Below, in pieces: positions 34,451 to 44,561 of a DNA stretch of 64,000 bases (position 1 is its first letter; each line of letters begins with the position of its first letter). The notes under the pieces were generated by a model, which ran no database searches, had not been told where the DNA came from, and saw only the letters and a list, made by a program, of their open reading frames with translations. This DNA comes from Patiria pectinifera (lineage: Eukaryota; Echinodermata; Asteroidea; Valvatida; Asterinidae). The translations under genes were made by a program, and so were the position numbers. Where the stretch lies: assembly GCA_029964075.1 (NCBI GenBank), contig CM057149.1, forward strand, positions 18,428,197-18,492,196, written 5' to 3'.

Positions 34451-35285
34451 TAAAACAAGATACTGTGTGTACCTTTGAAAAAAAAACACAACTTTCTTAT
34501 AAAAAGTGAAGCTGAAGAAATAAATGTAGCTCATGCATCTAAGTCTCATATAAAAAGGTCCGACTTTGTACATTTCCTTGAACTTTTTGATGCTGTTACT
34601 GATTCAAAACATCATTGCCTCTAAGTGTTATCAGTCAAACCATTTAAAACCTAGTTCAGTGGGCACCATATTCATACATTTATTATAAAATCAAAAAATG
34701 TTGACCTCAACTTCTGTTCAACTATCACGTAGACAACAATTGTGAAAAGTCAAACACGGGAGTCCGTGACTAGGCTAGTCAGTGTTTGGTACCTAGACTT
34801 CACACACAAAAATTGAATGTGGACTGGTGAGACTTTACACGCTCTTTTGTTGACAGAACACATCAGAAAAGTGTTGATACATTTTTGATCGCCAATTTTG
34901 GCCTTTTAAAAAAATATTGGTACCATTTTGATTCAATTTCAAACTTCCTTCATTCGTAAACACAAATTGTCTCCATCTTGGCAAAGTTTTGTCCAATGCA
35001 TTTTGGCTAATTTTTAAAAATTTGCTCTAAAGAAATGCGCTAGTATAACCGACAAAAATATAAAGAGAGTACTGGACTTAAATGTAGACCCTAAGTCCGG
35101 CTTGAGGTTTGAATATCTTTGATTCTTCGATACCTGGTACATATTAAAATCATAACTACCTTGATTTTTATAGTAAAGAGAATGAATATTAAGTCAGTAC
35201 GATTGAATTTTGAATGTGGAAAATGAAATGTTGGGTTTTCCCTTCACCTACCTTACTATCAAGCACTATACTGTCACTGCAACGA
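34451..35285. other. Non-coding stretch, no gene recognised
   Basis: AT-rich; an AATAAA at 34519-34524 is the only notable word. No exon, RNA gene or transposon end was recognised. Confidence 0.4.
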
Positions 35286-35289
35286 TCCC

Positions 35290-35410
35290 GCAAGAAAAAC
35301 TCACAAGCTTGTTTGATTGAACTTGAGTCTATGACCGCCGGCGAACTCCCATACACCTCTGCTCTAGCAAGCAGGTGGTCTTGGGCTCGAGTCCCAACAT
35401 ATCTAGTCTT
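35290..35410 (+). mobile_element. Possible tRNA-like SINE head
   Basis: GGTCTTGGGCTCGAGTCCCA fits a B box (GGNTCGANNCC) about 60 bases after a weak A-box-like region. It is decayed, and the assignment is tentative. Confidence 0.3.
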
Positions 35411-35494
35411 GGTCCACAAGACTGGATTTGAATTGTTATTCCCTTACATTGCAGGCAGTCCCGCGACAAATGCGGTAAAGTTACCGTGGCGGCG

Positions 35495-35689
35495 GAGGTC
35501 TCTATCTCAACAAGATGAATCAAAACCAGTCTTGGCAATATTGGCAGCGCTACCCAGGATATTTCGAGCATACCTCACGTGCATGCATTAGCTTGGAGAC
35601 AGAGCTCGTGAGGTGTGCTTGGAATTTCCTGGGTAGCGCTGCCAATATTGCCAAGGCTAGATTTGATTCATCTTGTTGATAGCAACCTC
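35495..35689. repeat. Long hairpin (about 85-bp arms)
   Basis: The left arm from GAGGTCTCTATCTCAACAAG to GAGCATACCTCACG is mirrored by the right arm from CGTGAGGTGTGCTTGG to CTTGTTGATAGCAACCTC. TTGGCAATATTGGCAGCGCT and AGCGCTGCCAATATTGCCAA pair exactly. The loop is about 25 bases. Either a foldback MITE or a natural double-stranded RNA source if transcribed. Confidence 0.8.
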
Positions 35690-36455
35690 GCTTTTCAAGT
35701 ACCGGCTGTATATAAAGGGAATAAAATTCAAATCCAGTTTTGGACTAAGACTACAACTTATTTAGATTTTGAGTTTTGAATTTGTATTTTTTTTTTTGCA
35801 GAATTTGAGACAGTTCTAGGTAAACAGTGCTGTGTTCTTACAAGTGTTTATAAAGACTATGTTAGTGAAGGGATAATCCAATGTTGAACACAAAACCGTG
35901 TTTGCTATTTTATATTGAAATCAATATGTTGCATCAAGGTATGGACTGGTCAAGTTGATAAATGTCAAAAATTTGATGTCCTTGTTCTCAATGCATATAT
36001 TACAATCACCTTTCTTTATTTACGTGTATGCTCGTTGTGATGTATGGTATCTTATGATTGTTGCTAAGATTTTTTTTGTAAACAAAGTTATGCTCTCCGA
36101 TACCTGCACGTTTGCTGATGCCAAAACACTCGGACAAAACCGACAGTACTTTTAAGGAGGTCGTGTTATATCTTCTTACTGTAAGATTGCAAAAGTTAAA
36201 AACATTTACAACTAAACACAATTTTTTTCGTTTTCGTGAATCAATGAAGATGCTTTCAGCATACTTCGCCGTGGGCAGTAATGTGATTGAGAGAAGGACA
36301 GGGCATTGATCATCGTGAAATTTAAGAAATGCCGGTGGGGCAAATAGGTTCGTAGCTCTTTGCTATTGACAGGGCCATCTCTGGCAAAAACAAAGTCTTG
36401 ATATATGCATTTACCAGTTGAAGAGTTTTTTCCTGCAACTATTTGCACCAACATA
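35690..36455. other. Non-coding stretch, no gene recognised
   Basis: AT-rich with short overlapping open frames and no domain. Confidence 0.4.
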
Positions 36456-37268
36456 AAGTGAAACCTGAGTTTGAGTCAAGTCTGTCACAAGTCAACCACA
36501 AGTCAACATCATCTACCAGGTCTGCTGATGGCGCGTGAGAACTTAATGTTATTTTGCATATTTTCAGACTTTGTGTGTCTCAACCAGTGGGTCCAGGTTC
36601 CTTGGATGTCCTTGAGCTGGCCACATTACCTCAATAGCTCCATGCCATCTACACATTTAGAGCAAACTGGTCGATACGATGAGGGCCAAGCTTGCTATAT
36701 TATGTGGTTGATGAAGACATTGGTACTTTTTTCAGATAGTGCTATCTTCCCCTCCCCCCAAGAGGTTGTCTTTTTTTTTTTAGTCCCACGATTTGACCTT
36801 GGTGATGTGTAAGTGACCTATTTTCGAGCAGTATAATGGGAGTGTAAGTGGCGCCACTAACGTCAAAATAGTCCCCCCCAAAAAAAAAAAAAAAAAAAAA
36901 AAAAATTCTGCGGCCAAAAATAATTTTGTTGAAATTTTTTTAACTTCTAACAAACTTGAAAAAAAAAAATTGTGAGCCTCCCCCCAAAGCCAAATCCTGG
37001 GTGCGCCGTTGGTTTTACCTGTGGACTCTGAGTCTTTCACAAGTCTATCACCAGTAAATTCACAAGCTCCATCACCAGTAACTGGTGATAACAGTAACAA
37101 AGGAATGCCTTTGACACAGATCACTTACATAGCTTGTGACTTGACTTGAAACATGATTGTGATTGACTCGACACCAGTCTTGCGATGGACTTGTGATGAA
37201 CTTGTGATGGCTTGTGATGGCTTGTGATGATTTGTGATGGACTTATGATGGACTCAGCAACACCACTG
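36456..37268. mobile_element. Foldback element of AAGTC(C/A)ATCAC units, copy E2, with inserted material
   Basis: The left end carries GTCAAGTCTGTCACAAGTCA words. The right end carries repeated GATGGACTTGTGATG units and finishes CAACACCACTG, like the CAACACTG end of copy E1. Between them lies foreign sequence including a C7-A26 junction (36873-36905) and GGCGCCACT / CAAATCCTGGGTGCGCC modules, so another element appears to have inserted. Confidence 0.6.
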
Positions 37269-37634
37269 AAAGAAGACCCCCCTCAGTAGTGAAAATGGCC
37301 AGATATTGAACGACACTTGAATGCAATTAAAAAGTCAAGAAAGTTTTTGTTATTTTATTGTAAAAAAAAGAGTGTATTTTGAGTTTCAAAATTGTGTGTG
37401 CAATGTGGCTGAACTCATTTACGACCGCTATCTGTCAGTAACTGACCTTAAAAATGCACAACGCTTTTGATTAATTTCCAGCTTTTTAAGTGTTAGTAGT
37501 GTAGTTTTGTCCATTACTAAAGCTATTTCGAGGTCATTTATGTAAAAAGTTGGTTTATCATCCTCAACAAATGCTGTTCATTTTTATCTGAGAAGGCTTT
37601 GATGATGAAGCCACAATGTAGATCCAAGATTATA
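37269..37634. other. Non-coding stretch, no gene recognised
   Basis: AT-rich spacer between two transposon-like elements; nothing else seen. Confidence 0.4.
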
Positions 37635-38001
37635 CAGGGTGAGTCAAAAACAGCGGAACCCAAATGTCGGGACCATTTTTTTTTTAGTGAAGTTCTGCAT
37701 GTAGCCCTTTCAAAATCTAGGATATTTTAAACACAACCACCGGTTTAAAGTTCTGTTCAGGGATCACAAAACGAACGCACACCTTTCTTGTGATCCGTGG
37801 ACAGAACTTTGAAACGGTGGTTGTGTTTAGAATTCTGTCACTTGAAAAGTACATGAGTGATTTGAATGATTCTTGTACATGTACTAGAAAAAAAGCTCAT
37901 GAATTGGGCTTTCATATCCTAGATTTTGAAAGTGCTACATGCAGAACTTCACTAAAACAATAGTCCTGACATTTGGGTTTCGCTTTTTTTGACTCACCCT
38001 G
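37635..38001. mobile_element. Mariner-type palindromic MITE
   Basis: Termini CAGGGTGAGTCAAAAA and TTTTTTGACTCACCCTG are inverted repeats, each flanked by TA (37633-34 and 38002-03), the Tc1/mariner target site. The two halves are inverted over much of the length (TAGTGAAGTTCTGCATGTAG / CTACATGCAGAACTTCACTA; ACAACCACCGGTTTAAAGTT / AACTTTGAAACGGTGGTTGT). 367 bases, no transposase. Confidence 0.9.
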
Positions 38002-38085
38002 TAGTTCATAACTGGTATTTAATAAGCACCTTTGATAAAGGATATATTGTACAAAGCGCTGATTATTACCTCTGTTCATCAGGTC

Positions 38086-38290
38086 ATGAGACAATTTTTG
38101 TCCCGCAGCTCAAGATCAGCGCATTCTGGTCTCTACTGAGGGTACCCACTAATACTCCAGGGTGGAGAGAGGCAATTGTAGTAAAGTGTCTTGCCCAAAA
38201 ACAAAAAACACCGTGTTCCCATTCAGGGTTCGAACCCACGCACCATGGCACGTGGGTCAAACACCGTAACTATCAGACCACAGGGCTCCC
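38086..38290 (-). mobile_element. tRNA-derived SINE (reverse)
   Basis: The minus strand reads GAGCCCTGTGGTCTGATAG, B-box GGGTTCGAACCCTGAATG, then GGGCAAGACACTTTACTAC and CCACCCTGGAGTATTAGTGG, the same body order as the SINEs at 60655 and 63389. Confidence 0.8.
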
Positions 38291-38461
38291 CTTTATTAAA
38301 AAAAAAAGAGGAAATAAACTAGGATATTATTTTTGAAATGACCGTTGAAAGAACACTTTGAATCGCTATTATTGGAGGCAATTTTTTTGCGGAGCAGTCT
38401 TTCAGTATCCATTACACAATGTTGATTTGTGATGCTGATGATCAGTTGCGTGTATTTGGTC

Positions 38462-38731
38462 TTAAAGGGAAGATACAACATTTGCAATTATCAAAAAACC
38501 AAATGATCAAATTATCACAAAATATCTTTCTGAATTGTTAGGGAATGACAGTCTAAAGCATCCTGTAAAGTTGTCACACCTGTGAAGACTACACGCCTGC
38601 TAGACTGATTCTCTGATCTAACAAAAATATGGACAAGTCGGTGTTACAATATTTGCTATAATACACTTATCCTCCAAATCCATTTATTTCTGAAAATTGC
38701 AGCAGAAGCAAATGTTGTACATTCCCTTTAA
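38462..38731 (-). mobile_element. MITE, TTAA family A, copy 4 (internally deleted)
   Basis: TTAAAGGGAAGATACAACAT at the left and ATGTTGTACATTCCCTTTAA at the right. At 270 bases it is about half the family length; the central palindrome is gone while both ends are intact. Confidence 0.85.
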
Positions 38732-39275
38732 TCGTAACAGCCCAAGAGCGACGTTGTAATTTACAGACAATGCATACCTGGAAAGTTTAACAGGGTAATA
38801 TGGATTAATTTTACCTCGTCATCATAAAAAAACTGTGGATTCAAACAAGCAATGAATATGTGACTTGATCGTGAATGAAAATGCTGGCAAATTCTGTTGC
38901 CCGTTTTCTTTCACGATTTGCAACTTTTGTCTCAGTACAATTTCTCTTATACATTTAAAATAATCGCCACAAATGGAGATATCATTTTTAGAGCTTTTGG
39001 ATTGATATTAGACTTTTCTGTTCAACAGTTTGATTAATGAGGATACGGAGTTTGTAAAAATGTGGCATATCACATCAGCGCTTATGAACCCGACTTTAAG
39101 CATGTTCAAAAAGGTGTGCAGATGTGGCCGACATTTGGAGGGGAAAGCATTTGACATAGAATCCAAATTACAAGGTAAATAAAGACAGTCGGTTTTTTTT
39201 TCTTCTTCTTTTTTTTACAATTCCATGCCTGCTATGTAGTACAGCATACCACAACTCATGGAGAATGGGGTGGGG
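38732..39275. other. Non-coding stretch, no gene recognised
   Basis: AT-rich; no exon or repeat end recognised. Confidence 0.4.
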
Positions 39276-39444
39276 GCATGGGCGTCGCCAGGATTTTTTC
39301 TAGAGGGGGGCAAAAAAAAATTTTGCCAAAAAATGCTTGTATTTCTCAACACATTCTCGATTTATCAGTTTTAGAGGGGGGCAGGGACATTTTGCCCCCC
39401 CCCCACTCAATTAATTTTCACCACTTTTGTTTTGCGCCCCCTTT

Positions 39445-39506
<62 letters not shown>

Positions 39507-39535
39507 CCGTGCCCTCTGCCCCCCCCTCATGACCA
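39276..39535. repeat. GGCGTCGCCAGGATTTTTTC module and 60-base T tract
   Basis: GGGCGTCGCCAGGATTTTTTC then GAGGGGGGC at the left is another copy of the G-rich module. A pure T60 run spans 39447-39506, flanked by C-rich words. Homopolymers this long are often mis-sized in assemblies. Open frames across it on either strand are artefacts. Confidence 0.8.
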
Positions 39536-42500
39536 TGGGTGGGGGCTCCTTTGCATGTTGACATTTGGCCAGGGATTGCTGAAATGTCAAGCCAATGCAC
39601 TTTACCTGGCTCCTTCAAGAACTGTTTGTAATTCATCCATACCTCCGTCTCATGTCCTTTTTCCCCCGCGAGTCTGAACAGGAGCGTGGTCTGAATCGTA
39701 AGTATGTGGAGCTCATGTTCCACACACAAAAAACATGAGAGCTGCGCCCACAAAACCCAGACAAAGTTGACAAATTTAGGGTTTTTAAAAAAATAGGCTT
39801 TGGCATTTTCAAATTCCTGAGGTTCTCGCATTTTAAATGATATGTGATTTGTATAGGCACCCTCACCCTATCACAGCTGGGGAAGGATTAAGTGATAAAA
39901 CCCTGCCAACCCGTTAATGAGATAAACGTGTATTGAAATAATATTTGTGTAGATTTCTATGCACATTTTTTTTCACTAAATCGAGCCAAAAAAGACAATT
40001 TTGCTTGATGGATTATATATTTATATTTTGGGAAATTGTAAATTCATAGTTGCTGATTCAGAAAACCTCAAAATGGTCAGTTCCACCCCAAAATGATTCA
40101 CGTGCCCTTTGTGCAAACAAACAAACAAACCTCTGCAAGTTTTTTTCCGGGTTTCGTGGGAGCAAATCTCATTAAAACACTGTTGTTCTTGTCGTGTATA
40201 TTACATTTTGTAAAATTTAATGCCATATAATCATCATGGTGAATAATTTGTATGAAACTAAAAATGCATATTTTGTGTACAAACGTTGACATTGGGGAAA
40301 AAAAGTACTTAAAAGGTGTAAGTAGCAAAATTAACATTACGTAGAGTTTTGATATTAAACTGTGCTCCTATTTGCATATATATTTCTTTGGGAAAGTTAG
40401 GATTCCTTGAACAGCGACTTGTAAGTTTAAAGCTTCGTTAGAAAGATATTTTTTTTATAGATGCTAACATTGAAAGATACGTTTGAAGTTAATGGAATAT
40501 ATCCAATCCGCTATTTAAACTTCATCTTAAAAAATTTCCACAATTGAAGCAAATTATATGAAGCCATGTTAAACTTTCATCACTGTTTATGAAATGGTAC
40601 AGAATATATTCACCCTATCAATACAAAAAATAATAAATAAATAAATAACTCAAGAAAATACTTTAATTCTAGCAAGGTCAAAACTACGTGGCGGTTTCAG
40701 AATGTTGTTGTCCAAGAAAATTGAAGTTTTGTGCAATTTTTTATAGGAAGCAGCGGAAGTTTGTTCTTCAGAAAAATCAAAGCATAATTTCAGTCAGCGG
40801 CTAAGCAGCCATGTATGCTTAGCACATTTCATTGTTTAGCAATTATCAGCCGAGTACCATCCATATGCAGCATACACAGTATGGCATTTTTGACATGTAA
40901 CCTGTTCTTGCTGAGCAGATTTGTTTTGTGCTAAGCGAGTTTCTGTGCTCAACATCTCCAGCTAGACCCTGTGTTCCAAGTTAGAACGTCGCAATGAAAA
41001 CTTAACTGTTGACATCATGAAATTCGCTTTGCTTTCACTTGAACCGGCCTTGACTGAACCCGCCTTGACAATGATTTGATTTATGTGTCAATATTGTGGC
41101 AAAAAGGAGAGTGAGAATTATTTTAAGCGATAAGCTTCCTTTAAAAAACCAAAAAAAAAGGAGAATTCAACCCAAAAAAGTAATCAAACAAAAAACAAAT
41201 TAACAGTCTATCTTCCTCAAAGTCAAATCCAAAAAATTAATGTGGCCTGACGTTGCAGACTTAACAAGTCCTTCTTCGGTGACAAAAGTCATGTAGATTT
41301 TGTATATCTTGAATATCTTCTTGACCTTTCAGGTTACATCTTAAGAATCTAGTTAATAGCTTAGAAGTTATCATTGGCTTTAAAATGAAGTCGCTGTCGA
41401 GAGAATGTCCATTTGGAAAGTGAGGAGAAGAGGTTTCGAGCTCATGGGCCAAAATGATAGCGATAGTGATATTACAAAGGGCTCCCGCATTAGGCAAGAA
41501 ATCAGAACACATGCCTAGCTGTCACGAACTGTAGTTCCTCCCATCAGTCTGTAGCGCATGTAGATCGCGAGTGAAAGCCCTCAACAGACCACACGTTTCG
41601 GGTCAAACTTGTACATTTTTGAGTGCCTTTTTAATAAAAAATGCAAATGGGAGCTTCTATCAAAAGTGTGTGGTTATTATTACAAAACGGAAATCATTTT
41701 TGGTCGTTTCCGGATTGTTTGTTGATTATATTCCTTCTCCTTATATAAAAAAAAAATTATCTGAATTATATATACAGGTCTATTTGTTTGTATATGTGAG
41801 GCTTTGTGAAATAGGACGATATATTGGTATTGTACAGTACGTATACATGTACGTGTGTAGAAATAGACGCAGTTGTATGTGCATTATAGATGTCATGTTA
41901 AACTTTTGTTTAATTATTCTGACCAGTGATTTCAAACATTTTTGTATCATCAAGTTTACAAATTTATGTAAAAAGTGACTATGTAGAAGTTAAAATAAAC
42001 TTTTTTGTTGCCCGAGATGGAATGGGGAAAATAATATTTTGGGGTGGGTGTTGTCCAGTTATTTACATGTTGTGGAATCGTTGGTTTAGAAAGAAAAAAA
42101 ATTTTTTGGCTTATCATTTGTGGTATAAAAACAGAAAAGGTGTTGATTGAGATATTACAATTAGCACCAACCAATAACCACAACCTTTTTTAAGGGGGGG
42201 GGGGGATAAAGCGAACATAGACATAAACAAATATAAATGGGTCAGCAGCAGTCCTTACTTCAATCCAAATGTATTTAATCTCAAAAACAACTCAAAATCT
42301 GTTATTTTATATTACACTGATCAAAATGCAAGGGTTACTAGTTTAAACAATTTCTGAGTATTTTCAATGGTATTCAAATCAGTTGACTGCACAGAACTTT
42401 AGAAGTCAGGACACGGCTACATCAGACTATATAAGTTATCCCGTGAGTGGAACACCGAATAATGTGCATGTGTCCCACATACTAAAAGGCCAAAGGCTGA

Positions 42501-42690
42501 GTGGTATGTCGGACAGACGCAAATCACGCAATACATTTTCCGTGTTCCACGAGCGCGATAACGAATTTATCTTCAAGCAAACTTGGCACACAGTAAAGAT
42601 GGAACACGCATTCAGTGCACAATCTTTTCAGTGGTTATCCTATTACAGGTGCGTGTTGTACGATATGATGCGCGCATCTTAGAAAAGCGC
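39536..42690. other. Non-coding stretch, no gene recognised
   Basis: Mostly AT-rich sequence with short open frames. It includes an AAAT repeat at about 40627-40647 and a G12 run at 42194-42205. No exon with a domain, no tRNA and no paired transposon ends were found. Confidence 0.4.
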
Positions 42691-42718
42691 AATACGCAGA
42701 GTGCGATATGGACCGTGG

Positions 42719-42746
42719 CCGTGCTACATGGTTATATGTAGCACGG
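42719..42746. other. Perfect 11-bp hairpin
   Basis: CCGTGCTACAT and ATGTAGCACGG are exact inverses around GGTTAT. Flanking ACCGTGG/CCATGGAT words add weak pairing. Role unknown. Confidence 0.65.
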
Positions 42747-42860
42747 CTTGTTGCCATGGATTGACCAATCAGGATCGAGGATTCAAGTTTACTTGAAGAT
42801 AAAACCACTTGAAACAAACTATCATGCTCCAGTTTGTTTGTTGATTTAGAAATAACTTTT

Positions 42861-43147
42861 TAACCCTAACCCCATGAGCACTTTTACTAGAAAGTATCCT
42901 GAATCTGCCAAAATCCAACAATTTTGTCATGCAAAAAAATGTTGGTGTCCCGAGTCCACCAGAAAAGTACATATACCTCATACACACCAAACATTTGAGA
43001 TCCTGAATCCATTAAAGTCCCCCAACTGCTCAATATGGAGGTATCCTGCATCCATCAAAATCCCGCAGTACTGCTAGGCTGTCCTAAATCTGCCCAAATC
43101 CTCCAAAACAGGGGTGTGGATTTTGATGGATGCAGGTATGTTAGGGT
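42861..43147. mobile_element. Telomere-word-terminated repeat element, copy F3
   Basis: Opens TAACCCTAACCCCATGAGCA and ends TATGTTAGGGTCA. The interior repeats a unit containing (A)TCCTGAATC(T/C)(G/A)CCAAAATCC, visible at about 42896, 43000, 43045 and 43082. The far end carries the inverse, GGATTTTGATGGATGCAGG. Same layout as 4257-4653. Confidence 0.6.
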
Positions 43148-43379
43148 CAATTATCTTATGCCAACTTATGGCTCTCTGCAGGTTCCATGCAAAACAAGGG
43201 TGCCATGGGATCTATTTGAAACACCAAGTCGGAGGAGAACATTGTCCACTGATGGCACACAAACCAATTTTGTGCAACGAAACAAAGCCTCTGCCCTAAC
43301 GACCGCATCCATGAACATGACATTATTCTTGTACAATAATTAACAAAGCATTTTCATACCCTTTTAGAAACAGAGTTTT

Positions 43380-43520
43380 ATACCAGTCTGTCACACGCCA
43401 CCACAAGTCATCCACTCTTACAAGCTTTTCAAATGAACTGTAAAAAAAAGTATTCCTTTGTCACCGTTCTCCTGTTAACGCGATTGACTTGTGATCATCT
43501 TGTGATTGACCGATTAACAT
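43380..43520. mobile_element. AAGTC/GACTTGTGAT foldback remnant, copy E3
   Basis: CTGTCACACGCCACCACAAGTC at the left and GATTGACTTGTGATCATCTTGTGATTG at the right flank a centre with CTTTTCAAATGAACTGT and CTTTGTCACCGTTCTCCTGTTA, which resembles the centre of copy E1. Confidence 0.55.
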
Positions 43521-43584
43521 AATTCCCGTAAGAGCCATATTTATAAAGCTCCCATTCACAGCAAAGGACAGCACTACAATGCCT

Positions 43585-44401
43585 TACTGTGTTTAATAGC
43601 AGTTTATTATAAAACTCTCACCCAAAAAAAAAATATGAAAAAAAAATAATCTGAACTAGATTCAGAACATTGGGTTTCTGTAGCCGTTCTCAACATTCCT
43701 CCGATATCAGACTTCACAGATACTGGATCTGTACGTAAAATGTTCAACTGTCATATTGATTCCAATTGTCTGGATCTCTCATCATGTTGCGACTTGGCGT
43801 ACTCTCACTTTGACACAAATAATGCACACTCAAGTGCAAACTTTGGGTTTGCAGTGGGTACGTTACCTTTCAGAAATCTTTCATGCAATACGTGGGTTTT
43901 TTTGCCATCACTGCTCAACTTCAACAGAATATTACAAATCAAATATTTTAGGGAAACACATTCCTGTCAAACAAAATTTGTTCCTACTTTACTAATTATT
44001 TTTATACAATAATGCAAACTGACGTATCACTGGAGTAGATTTACCCACGTCTCTCAGGGAACAGGAATAAAACCACAAAATGAGATGCAAGAAATGATCA
44101 TGCTCAACTTTCAAGTCACAGTTGACTTTTACAGAGCTTCCAAAAGCGGTACAGATGATTATGTACCACAAAACATCAATGTGCGTACAGTGAACGTTAA
44201 ATGTCTGTGCACTTCAAAAGCACAGTAAACCGCACAAATGCCTGCAAACTACACATGAACATTTTCTTCCGTTCACAACTGCTCGAAATTTCTGTTGGAT
44301 AAAAGTCACTGTGATTGGACAAAGGGTGTCATTTCTGACCAGTGATACATCAATTTGACCAATCAGATTCCTTGTTTTCTAAATCAAAGACCCCGATCCC
44401 C
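43585..44401 (-). other. NDUFB11: Probable 3' UTR of NDUFB11
   Basis: Non-coding sequence after the NDUFB11 stop. A canonical AATAAA on the minus strand lies at 43608-43603, giving a predicted 3' UTR of about 0.8 kb. The end point is inference. Confidence 0.35.
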
Positions 44402-44561
44402 CTAGCGATTGAGATTCTTCCACACTCTCTCTTCCTCTTCTTCCGACGGCAGGACGATTTTGTCTGGATCGCTCATGTTGGCATCGATCAGCGGTATACC
44501 CTTCTTTCGCCGCTCGTTGATGACAATCTCTGCCTGTCTCCGTGCCCACTGACGACCGTTG
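44402..44561 (-). CDS. NDUFB11: NDUFB11 exon 3 (terminal)
   Basis: The acceptor TTTTTTTTCCTCTTCAG (minus strand) leads into one base completing a split Ser codon, then 51 further residues, ending at TAG (44404-44402). It encodes the matrix- or intermembrane-facing C-terminal helix and a Glu-rich tail. Confidence 0.93.

Noticed and set aside
39418-39831. Open frame on the minus strand with a poly-lysine segment
   Set aside because: The lysines come from the T60 tract read in reverse; no domain, no splice support.
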